A stretch of 64,000 bases of DNA from Thinopyrum elongatum (GCA_011799875.1 CM022302.1:96054185-96118184); one strand, 5' to 3'; shown: positions 25,045 to 35,679, counted from the first letter of the stretch. Program-made: numbers and translations. The notes: generated by a model from the sequence alone, not told the origin.

Positions 25045-25053
25045 CCTTTTATA
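25045..25053 (-). promoter_or_regulatory. Antisense TATA box
   Basis: The minus strand reads TATAAAAGG, followed by a purine-rich and then CT-rich leader. It is placed to drive the antisense frame at 24975. Confidence 0.45.
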
Positions 25054-25464
25054 GGCGAGCTGGGGCTGGGGGCTGGTTCCCCGGCGAGTAACCACCGTCC
25101 TCCCCCACCAATCCAAGAAGATCGGGCCCCTGCCTTGATGCTCTCCCGCACCACGCGCCTCCATTACCTACCCCACTCAATGCATGCGGCATACGTGGCT
25201 AAGGATAGGGGCGTGGTGGGAAGAGTGAATTGGTAATTACCCGCCCGTGCGTTAAAGTCATTCACGGGCCATTACAAGAATGGCCCCACCACAATTGGTG
25301 TTGCACAGCGCGCGGGAAAACCAGAAACTGACCCAAGCTCAGGTTAATGAAGAAGCAAAGAAGATCTCAAAGGGCGGAGCCGCCCTTACATTTCTGCCTA
25401 TGCACTGGTTAGGGCCTACCCCGACGACGCCCGGCGGCGCATTCGTGCCAGGCCCGGGAGCTCC

Positions 25465-26370
25465 TGTCGGTGCAACAGACCCTGGGTCCATTGCCCGGAC
25501 TATGCACAAGCCCAGAGACAAGATTACAAGACTAAGATCAGACCAAGCAAGGAGGATCAATTCCCTTGAAGGATCCAAGTGCAGGTCGACAAGGCCAAGG
25601 TGAGCCAGAGGAGCAAGGCATCACTAAGGAAAGGACCTACCTTGCCGGGCAGGCGAGCCCGGCAAGGTTGGGTTTTGCCCCGGAAGCAAGCTCCCAGATT
25701 GTCCTGGCAGGCCTGCTGGGACTGGCGGAGGCAAGCCACTCCACCGCTCCACCTCACAAGCAACGCAAGTCATTAATTAGAGCGGTGTCGAGCTCCAAGG
25801 TGACTAAGTGGCTGCTTTTTGCCACATGGCAGCCACTTCCTACAGCAAACACCTCCATATGACACCCGTCCTGAGACATGTCAAACAAGCAGGCGCGAAG
25901 CTGGCAAAACAGCCCGGCAGGGCCTGCTGGGCGAGCTGTGATGTGACACTGAGCGGTGGATTTAATGCGCTCTGTCAGCCTGCAGAGTTAGGTATGATAG
26001 CACTGTTAGCAATCTAATCAGTACGCAAAGACTGATTTGCCACTGTGGTGACCCCTTAATCTATAAAAGGAGGCCATGGCGACCGTAGAAAGGGTTCGAC
26101 CCTCGCATATTCATACGCGCGTAGCCACTCTCGCCCCCAAAGCAACCTTGCCGGGCGAGTGTGCTACGTCCACCACCATTATCCACCATCAATCCACCAA
26201 AGCAGGAGTAGGGTTTTACGCCTCACGGCGGCCCGAACTTGGGTAAAAACTGCCCGTGTGATCTCTGTCGTGCTGCGCGATGCTTCTCCGCTCTTTGTGC
26301 AACGTGCCCATCCCCCCGCCGAACCAAAAGGGGCTCATGGCTCCATAGGTGGCCGTGGTTTCCCACGACA
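25465..26370 (+). repeat. 3' LTR of the Tat-type element
   Basis: Begins TGTCGGTGCAACAGAC and ends CCCACGACA before the duplicated target tgtat. TATA box TATAAAAGG at 26062-26070. Confidence 0.93.
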
Positions 26371-27466
26371 TGTATTTCTACACAAAATGTTCCCCTTTGA
26401 GAGGTTCATGGGAGTCTTAAAGAAATATGTTCATAACCGTGCTAGGCCAGAAGGAAGCATCTCCAAGGGCCATGAAACAAAGGAGGTTATTGAGTTTTGT
26501 GTTGACTTTATTCCTGGCCTTAAGCCGATTGGTGTTCCTGAATCGCGGCATGAGGGGCAACTAAGTGGAAAAGGCACGCTAGGAAAGGATTCAGTAATAT
26601 CTAGGGACGGGCATTCTTGGGCGCAAGCCCACTACACAGTTCTACAAAATTCCACCTTGGTGGCTCCGTATATCAAGGAACACATGGATATTGTACGCTC
26701 CAAGAACCCGGAGCAGTCTGAGCCCAGGATTAAACGTACACACATGGCGACTTTTGGTGGTTGGTTGCAAACACGTCTCATGAATGACGACACTGTTGGA
26801 AATGAGTTGTACTTGTTGGCCAAGTCACCATCTTCGACTATATTGACTTTCAAAGGGTACGAGACAAATGGGAATACATTTTACACGATCGCCCAAGGCC
26901 CAAGATAAAAAGAGCACCAACCAAAATAGTGGTGTCCGCTTTGATGCAACAAACAACAATAGGAAAAAGGACACATATTATGGTTACATAGAGGAGATAT
27001 GGGAACTTGACTATGGACCTTCTTTTAAGGTCCCTTTGTTTCGGTGCAAATGGGCCAATCTGACAGGAGGCGGGGTAAAGGAAGACCCGCAGTACGGAAT
27101 GACAACAGTATATCTCAACAATCTTGGGTACACAGATGAACCACTCGTCCTAGCCAATGATGTGGCGCGGGTTTTCTATGTGAAGGACATGTTTACCAAA
27201 CCGAGAAAAAGAAAAGATAAGGAAGCGAATACATCATACGATGAGCCAAAGCACCACATAGTTCTTTCAAGGAAAAGAAACATCGTGGGAGTGGAGGACA
27301 AGACAGACATGTCAAAAGATTATGAAAAGTTTCATGAAATTCCTCCCTTCACAGTGAAGACTGACCCAAGCATCTTGTTAAATGATGAAGATTGTCCATG
27401 GTTACGGCACAAAGGGACACACGCGAAGAAAAAATTTTATACCCCAAGATCCCACTCTGGGATGTG
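26371..27466 (+). pseudogene. CACTA copy A transposase, C-terminal part (DUF4218/DUF4216-like)
   Basis: Resumes after the Tat-type insertion with KMFPFERFMGVLKKYVHNRA, RPEGSISKGHETKEVIEF and HMATFGGWLQTRL (DUF4218-like). It continues with DTYYGYIEEIWELDYG, VPLFRCKW and DPQYGMTTVYLNNLGY (DUF4216-like). A 7-bp tandem duplication (caaggcc) near 26896 shifts the frame compared with copy B, which reads TIAEDKKSTNQN. The function of this C-terminal extension of plant CACTA transposases is not established. Confidence 0.9.
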
Positions 27467-27740
27467 ACCGGCTTCACCATCATCACTTTCTTCTCTAGTG
27501 AGTTTCCGGACTTATTGCTGGAAAGTCCCACTTCGGACGAACCGAAGGGAATCTTTGTAAGAGTTAGGGTATATATGTGTTTTGGCATTTTGGCATTTGA
27601 AACGCGAAGAAACATTTTGTAGGAGTTAATCAATGCAATTATGTCCAAACAAAATATTTCACTATGTATTTTGCAAGGTTGATCATACGCGGTTAGTCCT
27701 GGTTGGTGGGGCTCCATATAAAATAACAAGGTTAATATAG

Positions 27741-27980
27741 ACATGGCTTAAACGTTTTGACATAGAGGAATATAGGAGAATCATCGGAGATGATAAGAGA
27801 GAAACGTTGTATGACATAAAGTTGGAGCTACTGTGTGGTTTCTCTGATCGGAGGATCCCTTATGCCGAGCCAAGTCCAGATGAGGAATTCTGGTTGCTTT
27901 CTAGTGAAACTGAGGACAACATATCAGATGGTAGGATTGTTCAAGTAACTGTTCGGCATATACAAGATATAACTGAATAA
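27741..27980 (+). other. Conserved short coding exon downstream of TNP2 in copy A
   Basis: An open frame of 79 residues after a splice-acceptor-like aatatag: TWLKRFDIEEYRRIIGDDK..., LYDIKLELLCGFSDRRIPYA, ending VRHIQDITE and TAA. Copy B has the same sequence on the minus strand (about 35826-35680), with a 10-bp repeat that truncates it. Two copies keep it readable, so it is probably a last exon of the transposase or of a third CACTA gene. A short frame at 28016-28129 (MGDNYSDDGFDLESLQLHEG...) follows; nothing identifies it. Confidence 0.45.
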
Positions 27981-28124
27981 TTTGCACCTTAGATTCTTGC
28001 TTGAAACCCATAGTTATGGGAGACAACTATTCTGATGATGGCTTTGATCTAGAATCACTGCAGTTACATGAAGGCGGTGTATTAACTGGCAAAATTAAGA
28101 ATGTGAATAAAAATAGGTTCATAG

Positions 28125-28206
28125 TTTAACTTGATCAAAGCTTTTGAAATATTTCAAACCCTAGAAATGGGCAGAAATGGTTTTGACAAGCTTTGATCAA
28201 GTTAAC
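28125..28206. repeat. Inverted repeat (hairpin) with 18-19-bp arms
   Basis: Arm taacttgatcaaagctt (28128-28144) is the reverse complement of aagctttgatcaagtta (28188-28204), with a ~43-bp loop. It could be a terminator-like hairpin after the TNP2 gene or a small MITE remnant. Confidence 0.6.
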
Positions 28207-28715
28207 TTGTTCTCCAACTTGTGCCACTTGATGGGGGTGATGCTCATGACCATCTGGCAATGTGGTAAAAATTAAAACTCCTCACATTGACTAACAGAAA
28301 TATAATATAATTTGGTAAAAGAATAACAAGAAAACATAAACTAAAATATTTAAAACAAATGAAGGTATAAAACTAAAACAGCTAAACAGAACCTGTTTTT
28401 AATTAAAACACCTATTTAAAATAACCTAAAATTACCAAATTGAACATACTGATAAAACACACTAATATTAAACGGTAGGAAAAAGAATCACTCAAAAATC
28501 TATTTTTAAACAAAAGTTATTCACAAACTAGTGATTCACACAAATTTTAAAGAATTCAAATCTAAACTATTCAAATTTGACAACTACTAGCACTAACAGA
28601 AAGTTTATAATTTTTGTGACCTAAAGCAAAAAAGATTCACTCAAAAACTATAAATATTGCGTGTAAGTAGAAACAAAAGAAAAAAATAGAGCAAAAAAGA
28701 AAAAAACTGGAAAAA
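28207..28715. other. AT-rich spacer between the two CACTA copy A genes
   Basis: A/T-rich DNA without convincing coding potential. Copy B has a comparable AT-rich stretch at about 35010-35640. Confidence 0.6.
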
Positions 28716-28719
28716 GACC

Positions 28720-28880
28720 TTTAGTCCCGGTTGCCACCACCAGCCGGGACTAAAGGTCCTCCTCCCACGCTGAATTTGGGCCACCCGAAAATGCCCTTTA
28801 GTCCTGGTGCGTGGCTGTAACCGGGACTAAAGGTTGGACCTTTAGTCCCGGTTCCAGCCGCGCACCGGGACTAAAGGACA
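28720..28880. promoter_or_regulatory. Internal block of TTTAGTCCCGGTT inverted motifs in CACTA copy A
   Basis: Six copies of tttagtcccgg or its reverse complement ccgggactaaa in alternating orientation. The same motif fills the subterminal regions of copies B (50118-50345) and C (59555-59812). In En/Spm elements subterminal repeats bind the element-encoded TNPA protein. Here the block sits just upstream of the second gene, so an autoregulatory promoter role is inferred. Confidence 0.65.
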
Positions 28881-28892
28881 CTAAAGGTCCAG

Positions 28893-28893
<1 letters not shown>

Positions 28894-28985
<92 letters not shown>
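28894..28985. repeat. (CA)n/(TA)n microsatellite
   Basis: Seven to eight CA units followed by about 37 TA units. It lies where the TATA box of the second CACTA gene would be expected, and copy B has TATATAAA at the equivalent place. Confidence 0.95.
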
Positions 28986-29330
28986 CACTTAGCCTATTCC
29001 CGGTTCCAGCAACCGCCCGGAAGAACAGATCGAGAACACACGCGCCGCCAGGCCGCTCGTCTTTAAGCCGGAGATCGCCGTCACCGTCCCGCTCGCTCCG
29101 GCCCCTCCCCGACGCCTCCCCGACCTCGCCGTCGATGCCGTCCCTCTCGCTCCCCTCCCCGAGCCCGCCACCATACGCCGTCCCCGACGCCTCCCCGACC
29201 TCGCCGTCAACGCCTCTGCACTGTGAGCCCCGCCTTCTTTTCCCCCCTCCTTCCGGCCGCCGCCATGGCCGAAGCTTCCCAGCTGCCATGCTCGACGCCG
29301 CTCCGGCCATCTTTGTTTTTTATATGTATT
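28986..29330 (+). promoter_or_regulatory. GC-rich leader region of the second CACTA copy A gene
   Basis: C-rich DNA with repeats of ctccccgacctcgccgtc. It corresponds by position to the GC-rich stretch 34430-34835 (minus strand) of copy B. It is probably 5' UTR and first exon/intron of the second gene. Confidence 0.45.
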
Positions 29331-29404
29331 GCCATGATATTGTATTGCTATGTATTACCATGATATTGTATTGCTATATATTGTGTCTATATACAAAATT
29401 CTCG

Positions 29405-29890
29405 TTGTTTTTTATATGTACAAAAATGTAGAGTGAAAATGAAAACAAACATAAGAAAAAACAAAGGAAAAAATGAAGAAGGAAAAGAAAACCAAATAAA
29501 AATGGAGAAGAAAAAAGAAAACCAAACAAAATATGGAGAACAACAAAAAAAAGTTGAGAACGTATTTGAAAAATGTTTGTTTTCGTTGTTTTTGATATGT
29601 ATGAAAATGTAGAGTGAAAACGAAAACAAACATATAAGAAAAAACAAAGGAAAACATGAAGAAGGAAAATAAAACCAAATAAAAAATGGAGAAGAAAAAA
29701 GAAAACCAAACAAAATATGGAGAAGAACAAAAAAAAGTTGAGAACATATTTGAAAAATGTTTGTTTTCGTTGCTTTTGATATGTACGAAAATGTAGAGTG
29801 AAAACGAAAACAAACATATAAGAAAAAACAAAGCAAAAAATGAAGAAGGAAAAGAAAACCAAACAAAATATGGAGAAGAACAAGGAAAAC
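29405..29890. repeat. A-rich tandem repeat, period about 182 bp, about 2.7 copies
   Basis: Units start near the motif gtagagtgaaaa at about 29428, 29610 and 29791, with aaccaaacaaaatatggagaa in each. The reverse strand gives long Phe-rich frames that are artefacts of the repeat. Confidence 0.9.
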
Positions 29891-30263
29891 CGCTCGGCCC
29901 AGCCACCACCGCATTTTCATAAAGTTTTTCCTTGGTCGTAGCCGCCGCTGCCATAGTGGCCGAAGCTCGCCGCGGCCTCCCTTGGTCGCCGGCGTTGCTC
30001 CGGTGACCAAAAGTCTAAGATAATTTTTTTGCATGCGATTAATCCAAAGAACTAGTGCTTCAAGTGACTTGGAAAAATGAACTTTGTATGTTATATTATA
30101 TGTCTAGTGCTTCATATTTACGTGCACGATCATATATGCGTCGTCGAGCCTCCCCCGAGTACACGATCATGTTATATTATATGTATTCCTATTTTTATAA
30201 TATATCATTGGGGGGGCCTGGCCCCCGCTCGTCCCCCTGTCTCTGCCCCTCTCTTTCGTCTAT

Positions 30264-30590
30264 CCGGATGTTTTCCCCCTTCGCCGGTATCGTGTAGTAC
30301 TGCGATAGGTCACCACTAGCACTGTCGGGAAGACCCCTCCGGATGTTTTCGCCCTTTGCCGGTATCGTCTAGTACTACGATAGGTCACCACTAGCACTGC
30401 CGGGAAGACCCCTCCGAATGTTTTCCCCCTTCACCGATATCATGTAGTACTGCGATAGGTCACCACTAGCACTGCCGGGAAGACCCCTCCGGATGTTTTC
30501 TCCCTTCACCGGTATCATGTAGCTAGTACTACGATAGGTCACCTCTAGCACTGCCGCGAAGACCTCTTCGGATGTTTCCCCCCTTTTGAT
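30264..30590. repeat. 75-bp tandem repeat, four copies plus a partial fifth
   Basis: Units begin ccggatgtttt at 30264, 30339, 30414, 30489 and 30568. Each contains ataggtcacc and ctagcactgccgggaag. It lies in the presumed leader/intron of the second CACTA gene. Confidence 0.93.
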
Positions 30591-30832
30591 TTACACTTGA
30601 TGAAATCTGCTAAGTCTCAAACTGCCTGAATTAAAACTTGCCATGTTTACAGGATGTTAGTTGCATAAGCTCAATCCACATCATATCTCTATGTCATGAT
30701 CATGCATATCATATTGTTGCATTGTTGTGTATTGATTGCATCTTTGGTATTGTTCTTCTTGATACTATGATTCAGTTTTTGCTTATTGAATGCATTCTAA
30801 TTGTTTTATCTTTCTTCTGGATTAGTTAAGCT

Positions 30833-33427
30833 ATGGACGATAGCGGCAGAGACGATCATGATCAAGTGGATATCATCTTCGACATGATACACTCCCAAAA
30901 CCTAGAGATTGAACTAGATGATGGCTCATAATATCTGAACGAGTCCGGTGAGGGAATTGAGGAAGAACCAAGAGACGAAGGGCACACAAACAATGATGGC
31001 AAAGGTAATGTTCTTCAATTAACAAAGTCCGGCGAGATATATATAAGGCCTCTGGTGATCATTACATGTATTAATTGATTTGTATATATATATTAACAAA
31101 TCTTTCTTCTTTTAGCCCTCCGGATCGAGCAAATCTTCTACAAGGGTATGAGGCCAGGCCAAAAAGTTGCCCGATGGCATAAAGTACAACATCGATGAAG
31201 TCAAACGAGATGGCGAACCGATTGCTCCTACAAAGAATGCCAGCAAATTTATACGTCAATGCGGAGTTATTTTTAGGGACAACATCCCGATCATCGTTCA
31301 AGAATGGAATAAGCCAAAGGAAGCTCGAGGAGTTAGTTTTGTCGACGAAAGATCAAAGATTTTGCTTTTGGATACACTCATGTCACATTTCAACCTACCA
31401 GAGGGTTCCATAGATCACGAATGGGAGAAAGTCAAGAAGTATGCTATTAAGAAGATGGCCACACAATTCCAGACTTGGAAGAAAATATTATGGGCCGCCT
31501 ACATCAAGGCAAAAAAGAAGACTCCATAATTCACTGGAGCACTAGAGAAGGTAAAAGATCACTGCGACTTATTTGTGCAACTCAAGGAATCGGAAGCAGC
31601 TAAGGAACAGTCGAGAAAAAATAATATAAATGCTGACAAAAAAAAAGTTTCACCATGTTCTAGGGTCAGGCGGCTACAAGACTGGGTTGCCTAAGTGGGA
31701 TGAATCTAAGGCCAAGATGATTGCTGCAGGGGTCACTCCAAAAACAGTGGGTTGGCCCGACAAGTCCAGGACTTGGTTTTATGTGCATGGGGGAAATTTG
31801 GACTCAAAGACAGGGGAGATTATTGAAGAGGCAAGTCTTAAAGAAGACTCGGATGCTTTAATTCAAGCAATAGAAGAGGCTCGAATGGGGGCATTCCAGC
31901 GCGAGAGAGAGAACGACGAGCTTACACACGCCCTCGGGAATCCTGAACACCTGGGACGAACATGAGGCAAAGGCGTTGTTCCGTAGGTTGAGGGGTTTGC
32001 GGAGTGGAACGACACTTATAGAAGCCGTGCGAGAAAGAAGAAGCAGGATGCAGACCGGCTTCAAAAGGTAGAATCAAAGAACGCGGAGTTGGAACGCGTT
32101 TTAATGCGGCAGCAGGAGCAGATCGACACAATTAGCCAACAAAGGGTGTCTCAGCGGCAGGAGCAACCAGATCCAGCATTGGATAGTACTGTCTCATCTA
32201 TGCCGAAAAGTAGCGTAGGTTCCACGAGGGTCCCAACCGATGATGCACTGCTGGCTCGCTACCCCGTGGATGATATCAAAGAGACGACAAGTTGTGAGCT
32301 ACACATGAAACTGAAGAACATATCCATGAAGGTGGCAGTCGGCTTTGCTTTACCGAATGCACCTGAAGCAACCATCCATGGCAATCCGATTCCAGCTGGC
32401 TATGCTCGTGTCGGGGTGGATGAAGTTCTGTCGGGATATGACTCACTAGAGCTTGACTTTCCTGGAGGTCAAGGGGAGAAGACACTGGGAGAAGTCATAC
32501 GTGGTCTCATTGTATGGAGAAAGGTATGCATTGTCTTTCCAAACTCGGCGCCAAGCCCACCGACTCCTCCTCCAAGTCCGATGCATCAGCCGACTCCACC
32601 CCACCTCGAGACGGAGCGTAGCGCGAGTCTTCCATATCGATCTTCGCCGCGTCAGCCGACTCCACCCCACCCCGAGACGGAGCCCAGCGCAAGTCTGCAA
32701 TATCGATCTCTGCCACGTCAGCCGACTCCAAAGCGGAAGAGAGCACCAAAGAAGAAACCTAAGCCTCCTGCCAAAAAGAAGTTGGCTTACGAGATGACTG
32801 AGGACGAAACCAGAGCCCAAGTTGATTCCGAAGTGAAGGCCAATTTTGCACTGAAACCATCCCCGCCGCCAAAGGAGAAAATACCTGAGAAAACCATACA
32901 ACACTTTGTGGATCTTCTAGAGAGACCCCCGGCACATGTGGAGAATAGGCGATCAGACTATGAATGCTCTATTAGCAAGTCATATCATGAACAAAAAAAG
33001 CAGCAGTCAAGCCTTACAGGTAGTAATAAAAGCGGGACAACTGTTCCCCGGCTCGGAGAACAGGCAGTGCAATCGATCCCCCCGCTCAAGGTGAGTACCG
33101 ATAAGGCGGTAACCCACGCTCTTGCTAAATAATTTGGTCTCAGTGTTGAGCAACTCCTAGGCACCGAGGAACTCCCCATGGCTACATCATTTGCATGGAA
33201 ATATGTCCCCGGGAACCCTCTGGTCAGGCCTAAGCAGGTCCCACTTCTATCAACGCAAATGCGCAGATTGCATGACTGGTACCTGAGAGAAATAAAGAAT
33301 GGGCGAGAGATGCTCATGGTGAAAGTCAAGCCAGAGCATTACTTCCATGGATCCTGGATATGGATTAAGTTTTCAGAAATTTTTCAGTTATTCAATCAAG
33401 ACGCACTCGACAAATCTATCGTCAGTT
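30833..33427 (+). pseudogene. Second CACTA gene of copy A (Transposase_24/TNPA-like with DUF8039-like region)
   Basis: ATG at 30833 (MDDSGRDDHDQVDIIFD). A GT-AG intron runs from about 31005 to 31116. Then LPDGIKYNIDEVKRDGEPIA, FIRQCGVIFRDNIPIIVQEW, WVGWPDK-type KTVGWPDKSRTWFYVHGG and ADRLQKVESKNAELERVL. A DUF8039-like region follows (LARYPVDDIKETTSCELHMK), then Pro/Lys-rich sequence (KKKPKPPAKKK) and YVPGNPLVRPKQVPLLSTQM up to LDKSIVSCY. Breaks include TAA at 30929, TGA at about 31170, TAA at 31528, a poly-A frameshift near 31640, TGA and TAG at about 31963-32007, and TAA at 33130. Related genes often continue into an Ulp1-like protease; that part is missing here. Confidence 0.82.
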
Positions 33428-33540
33428 GCTACTTTTTTTCCCTCGGTGCAACGCACGGGCCCGTTTCTTCACTAGTGGTAGTGGGCGTGTGCTACTTTTT
33501 TTTCCCTCGGTGCAACGCACGGGCAAGTTTGCTAGTATAA
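33428..33540. repeat. Two copies of a ccctcggtgcaacgcacgggc motif at the CACTA copy A breakpoint
   Basis: The motif occurs at about 33440 and 33504 with matching upstream tgctactttttt. It replaces the expected end of the second CACTA gene. It resembles the 'cccgtgcgttgca' ends seen in grass repeats; the superfamily is not determined. Confidence 0.5.
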
Positions 33541-34430
33541 TTTCTTAAGGGCTGTGCTAAATATCAAACGTTAGGTTCGTAAGCAATAGATCCGAATGAT
33601 TTCTTAATTCCTTCGATCACCCTCACTCTCGAGTCCTTCTTTCTTTTTTAAACGTGGATGGAAGAAAGAGCACAAACGCTGCATGTTTAACACAAAATGC
33701 TGACATCAGCAAAGATTCCACCGAAGTTATCGGGGTTATGTTTTAACGACCCCCCCTCCCCCTCATGTCAAAGTTACGACGATATTTGTACCTATGTTAT
33801 CATGTCTGTGGTGTGTAGATTTATACACAAGATGAATACAAAATTTATACACAAGATGAATATACAAGATGAATACAAGATGAATACACAAGATAAAATT
33901 TATATAAAAATATATATATCACAATTCATTACATACGCTCGAAACAAAAATATCACAAATGAAAATGACTTTGATCATGAATAATGCTATAAAAATGACT
34001 TTGATCATGAATAATGCTATAAAACATTTGCATAAATATTACACATGAATAATATCAATGACTTTGAGAACATGAATAATTCTATAAAAAATGACTTTGA
34101 TCAGAATGACTTTTATTGTCACACAATCCATGATATTACAAATTTATCATACCTAAACATTCTCACTCAATCAAACATGTTATATATTCCATTTATTTGG
34201 TCACGCCAATATTATTTGCATAAATATCTAATATTTTTTGCACAACTTTGAGAACATGTCATATCTCAAAATTTCTCTATGCAAATTTCTCTAAAAATAA
34301 TGACTTTGATCATGAATAACTTTGAGGATGACCTATGCAAATATCTCTAACTTTGATTAATTTCTCTAAAAAAATGAATTTGATCATGAATATCTCTAAC
34401 TATGCAAATATCTCTAATTAAAAAACATGC
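33541..34430. repeat. AT-rich junction with short tandem repeats
   Basis: No coding region is visible. It contains acacaagatgaat repeats (about 33825-33900), a 30-bp tandem unit (aaatgactttgatcatgaat at 33962 and 33992) and further diverged units to 34400. It separates copies A and B. Part may be the intron of copy B's second gene. Confidence 0.6.
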
Positions 34431-34848
34431 CGGCGTCGGCCAGCAGAGCGGCGGCACGGGCGGCGTAGGCGTCGGGGTCGGCCAGCAGCGCGGGCGGCCG
34501 GTGTCGGGGTCGGCGGCGTCGGTGTCGACGCCCAGCAGGGGGGATAGGATGAGGAGGAGATCGGGGCAACGCTCATAGCGAGGAGGTGTCAGCAACGACG
34601 TCATGGTAGGGTGTCGGGGCTCAGGGAGGAGGGCGACGCCGATGAGGTCCGGCGAGCGGGGGCGGCGACGATGAGGACGGGCTCGGGGGCGGCGACGAGG
34701 AGCGGGTTCGGGTAGGAGGGCGAGAAGGTCCGACGACGGCTCGGAGACGACGGCGATCTTCGGCAGCCTGACGGTGTCTGGTGTGGTTCGCGACGTCAGG
34801 AGGGAGTGGAGAGGAAGATTGGGAGGAGGGAGAAGGCGCGTTTATATA
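34430..34848 (-). promoter_or_regulatory. TATA box and GC-rich leader of the second gene in CACTA copy B
   Basis: The minus strand has TATATAAA at 34848-34841, then a CT-rich leader and GC-rich sequence to about 34430. This mirrors the arrangement upstream of the second gene in copy A. Coding similarity then stops. Confidence 0.55.
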
Positions 34849-34857
34849 CAGCTGGCC

Positions 34858-34991
34858 TTTAGTCCCGGTCCTAGCCACCAACCGGGACTACCTTTAGTCC
34901 CGGTTGGTGGCTAGGACCGGGACTAAAGCTGAATTTCAGCAGCCCGAAGGGCGCGAAAGCTTAGGCCTTTAGTGCCGGTCCTAGCCACCAA
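34858..34991. promoter_or_regulatory. Internal block of TTTAGTCCCGG inverted motifs in CACTA copy B
   Basis: Five motif copies in alternating orientation, immediately upstream (minus strand) of TATATAAA. This is equivalent to 28720-28880 in copy A. Confidence 0.65.
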
Positions 34992-35650
34992 CCGGGACTA
35001 AATCTATTTTTCCTATTTTTGGTTTTAGACGTTTTTAGGATATTTTAGTTTTAGTTTTCTTTTAAACAGATTCAAAATAGTAGCTACATGCATTTTACTT
35101 TCTATTAACTTTACTTTAGATCAGAAACAATTTGTATTATTAGTTGACTTTTTTTATTTAATTCTAAGTTAATATTATTTTGATCATAACTACAGTTTTA
35201 TAAAAGCTTTCTAGTTGATTCTTTTTGCTATTGAAGAATATTATAAAATACTTTTTGTTAACCTAATAATGTTATATTTTCTTTTCTGTTAAGTTATTAG
35301 TTTAGTTGTTTTTCTTTGCTGCTAAGTTTTATTTAGGACAAAAACTATTTTTGTTATTTGTAGATAAGTCCAACATTTCCGGCCCTTAGGAGTTTCTATT
35401 TGGATTTCCTTGAAGTTTTGTTTTGCTTTCTATTTGGTTTTTCTTATTGTTTTCTTTATTGATTTATTCATTGATTGTATTTTGATTGCTAGAATGCTTG
35501 CTAGAGTGAATGCTTATATGAATGCAATGTTTGATTATATAGATTTTTATCAGAGAGTGAAAAATAGTTCTATCAAGTTATTTTTCATAGGTACCGTTGC
35601 CATCTCTTCATGCTTATTTCTCGAGAATGGCCATCTGATATGTTGTCCTC
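34992..35650. other. AT-rich spacer of CACTA copy B
   Basis: T-rich sequence with no supported gene. It corresponds to 28207-28715 of copy A. Confidence 0.55.
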
Positions 35651-35679
35651 GGTTTCACCAGAAAGCAACTAGAGAACTT

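Larger units (their letters stand above)
23467..25464 (+). other. 2-kb 3' non-coding region of the Tat-type element
   Basis: No sense gene is visible between integrase and the 3' LTR. The minus strand has a TATA box at 25045-25053 followed by open reading (next entries). No clear polypurine tract was seen; ggcccgggagctcc (25451-25464) abuts the LTR. Confidence 0.6.
16098..26370 (+). mobile_element. Complete Ty3/gypsy element of the Tat lineage (RIRE2-like), inserted in the CACTA copy A transposase gene
   Basis: LTRs at 16098-17004 and 25465-26370 (907 and 906 bp) differ by roughly 5 percent by eye. It is flanked by a perfect 5-bp duplication, tgtat (16093-16097 and 26371-26375). Order: PBS, gag, protease, RT-RNase H, a second archaeal-type RNase H, integrase without chromodomain, then a 2-kb 3' region. 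The extra RNase H before integrase is diagnostic of the Tat lineage. Every coding domain carries stops or frameshifts, so the copy is not autonomous. Its insertion point maps to HVLVHLVEEIAILG of the transposase. Confidence 0.92.
11618..33427 (+). mobile_element. CACTA (En/Spm) transposon copy A, plus strand, heavily nested and truncated at both visible ends
   Basis: Identified by a TNP2-type transposase gene in three pieces (12271-12688, 14267-16097, 26371-27466), an upstream coiled-coil gene (11735-12166) and a second CACTA gene (30833-33427). The 5' terminus lies left of the chromovirus, outside the window. No 3' terminal inverted repeat was found; similarity to CACTA genes stops at about 33427. 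Insertions inside it are the chromovirus, a solo-LTR-like element and the Tat-type gypsy element. Copies B and C in this window belong to the same family. Confidence 0.85.

Noticed and set aside
28811..29431. 206-residue frame with an IYIYIY tract
   Set aside because: It is the translation of a TA microsatellite plus flanks.
29374..30034. Three long Phe-rich minus-strand frames resembling membrane proteins
   Set aside because: They are the complement of the A-rich 182-bp tandem repeat.
30264..30590. Regular repeats as a CRISPR-like array
   Set aside because: Units are contiguous without spacers, and the genome is a plant.
33465..33477. ttcttcactagtg as the 3' terminus of CACTA copy A
   Set aside because: The base order does not match the TTTTCTACTAGTG end, and no subterminal motif array precedes it.
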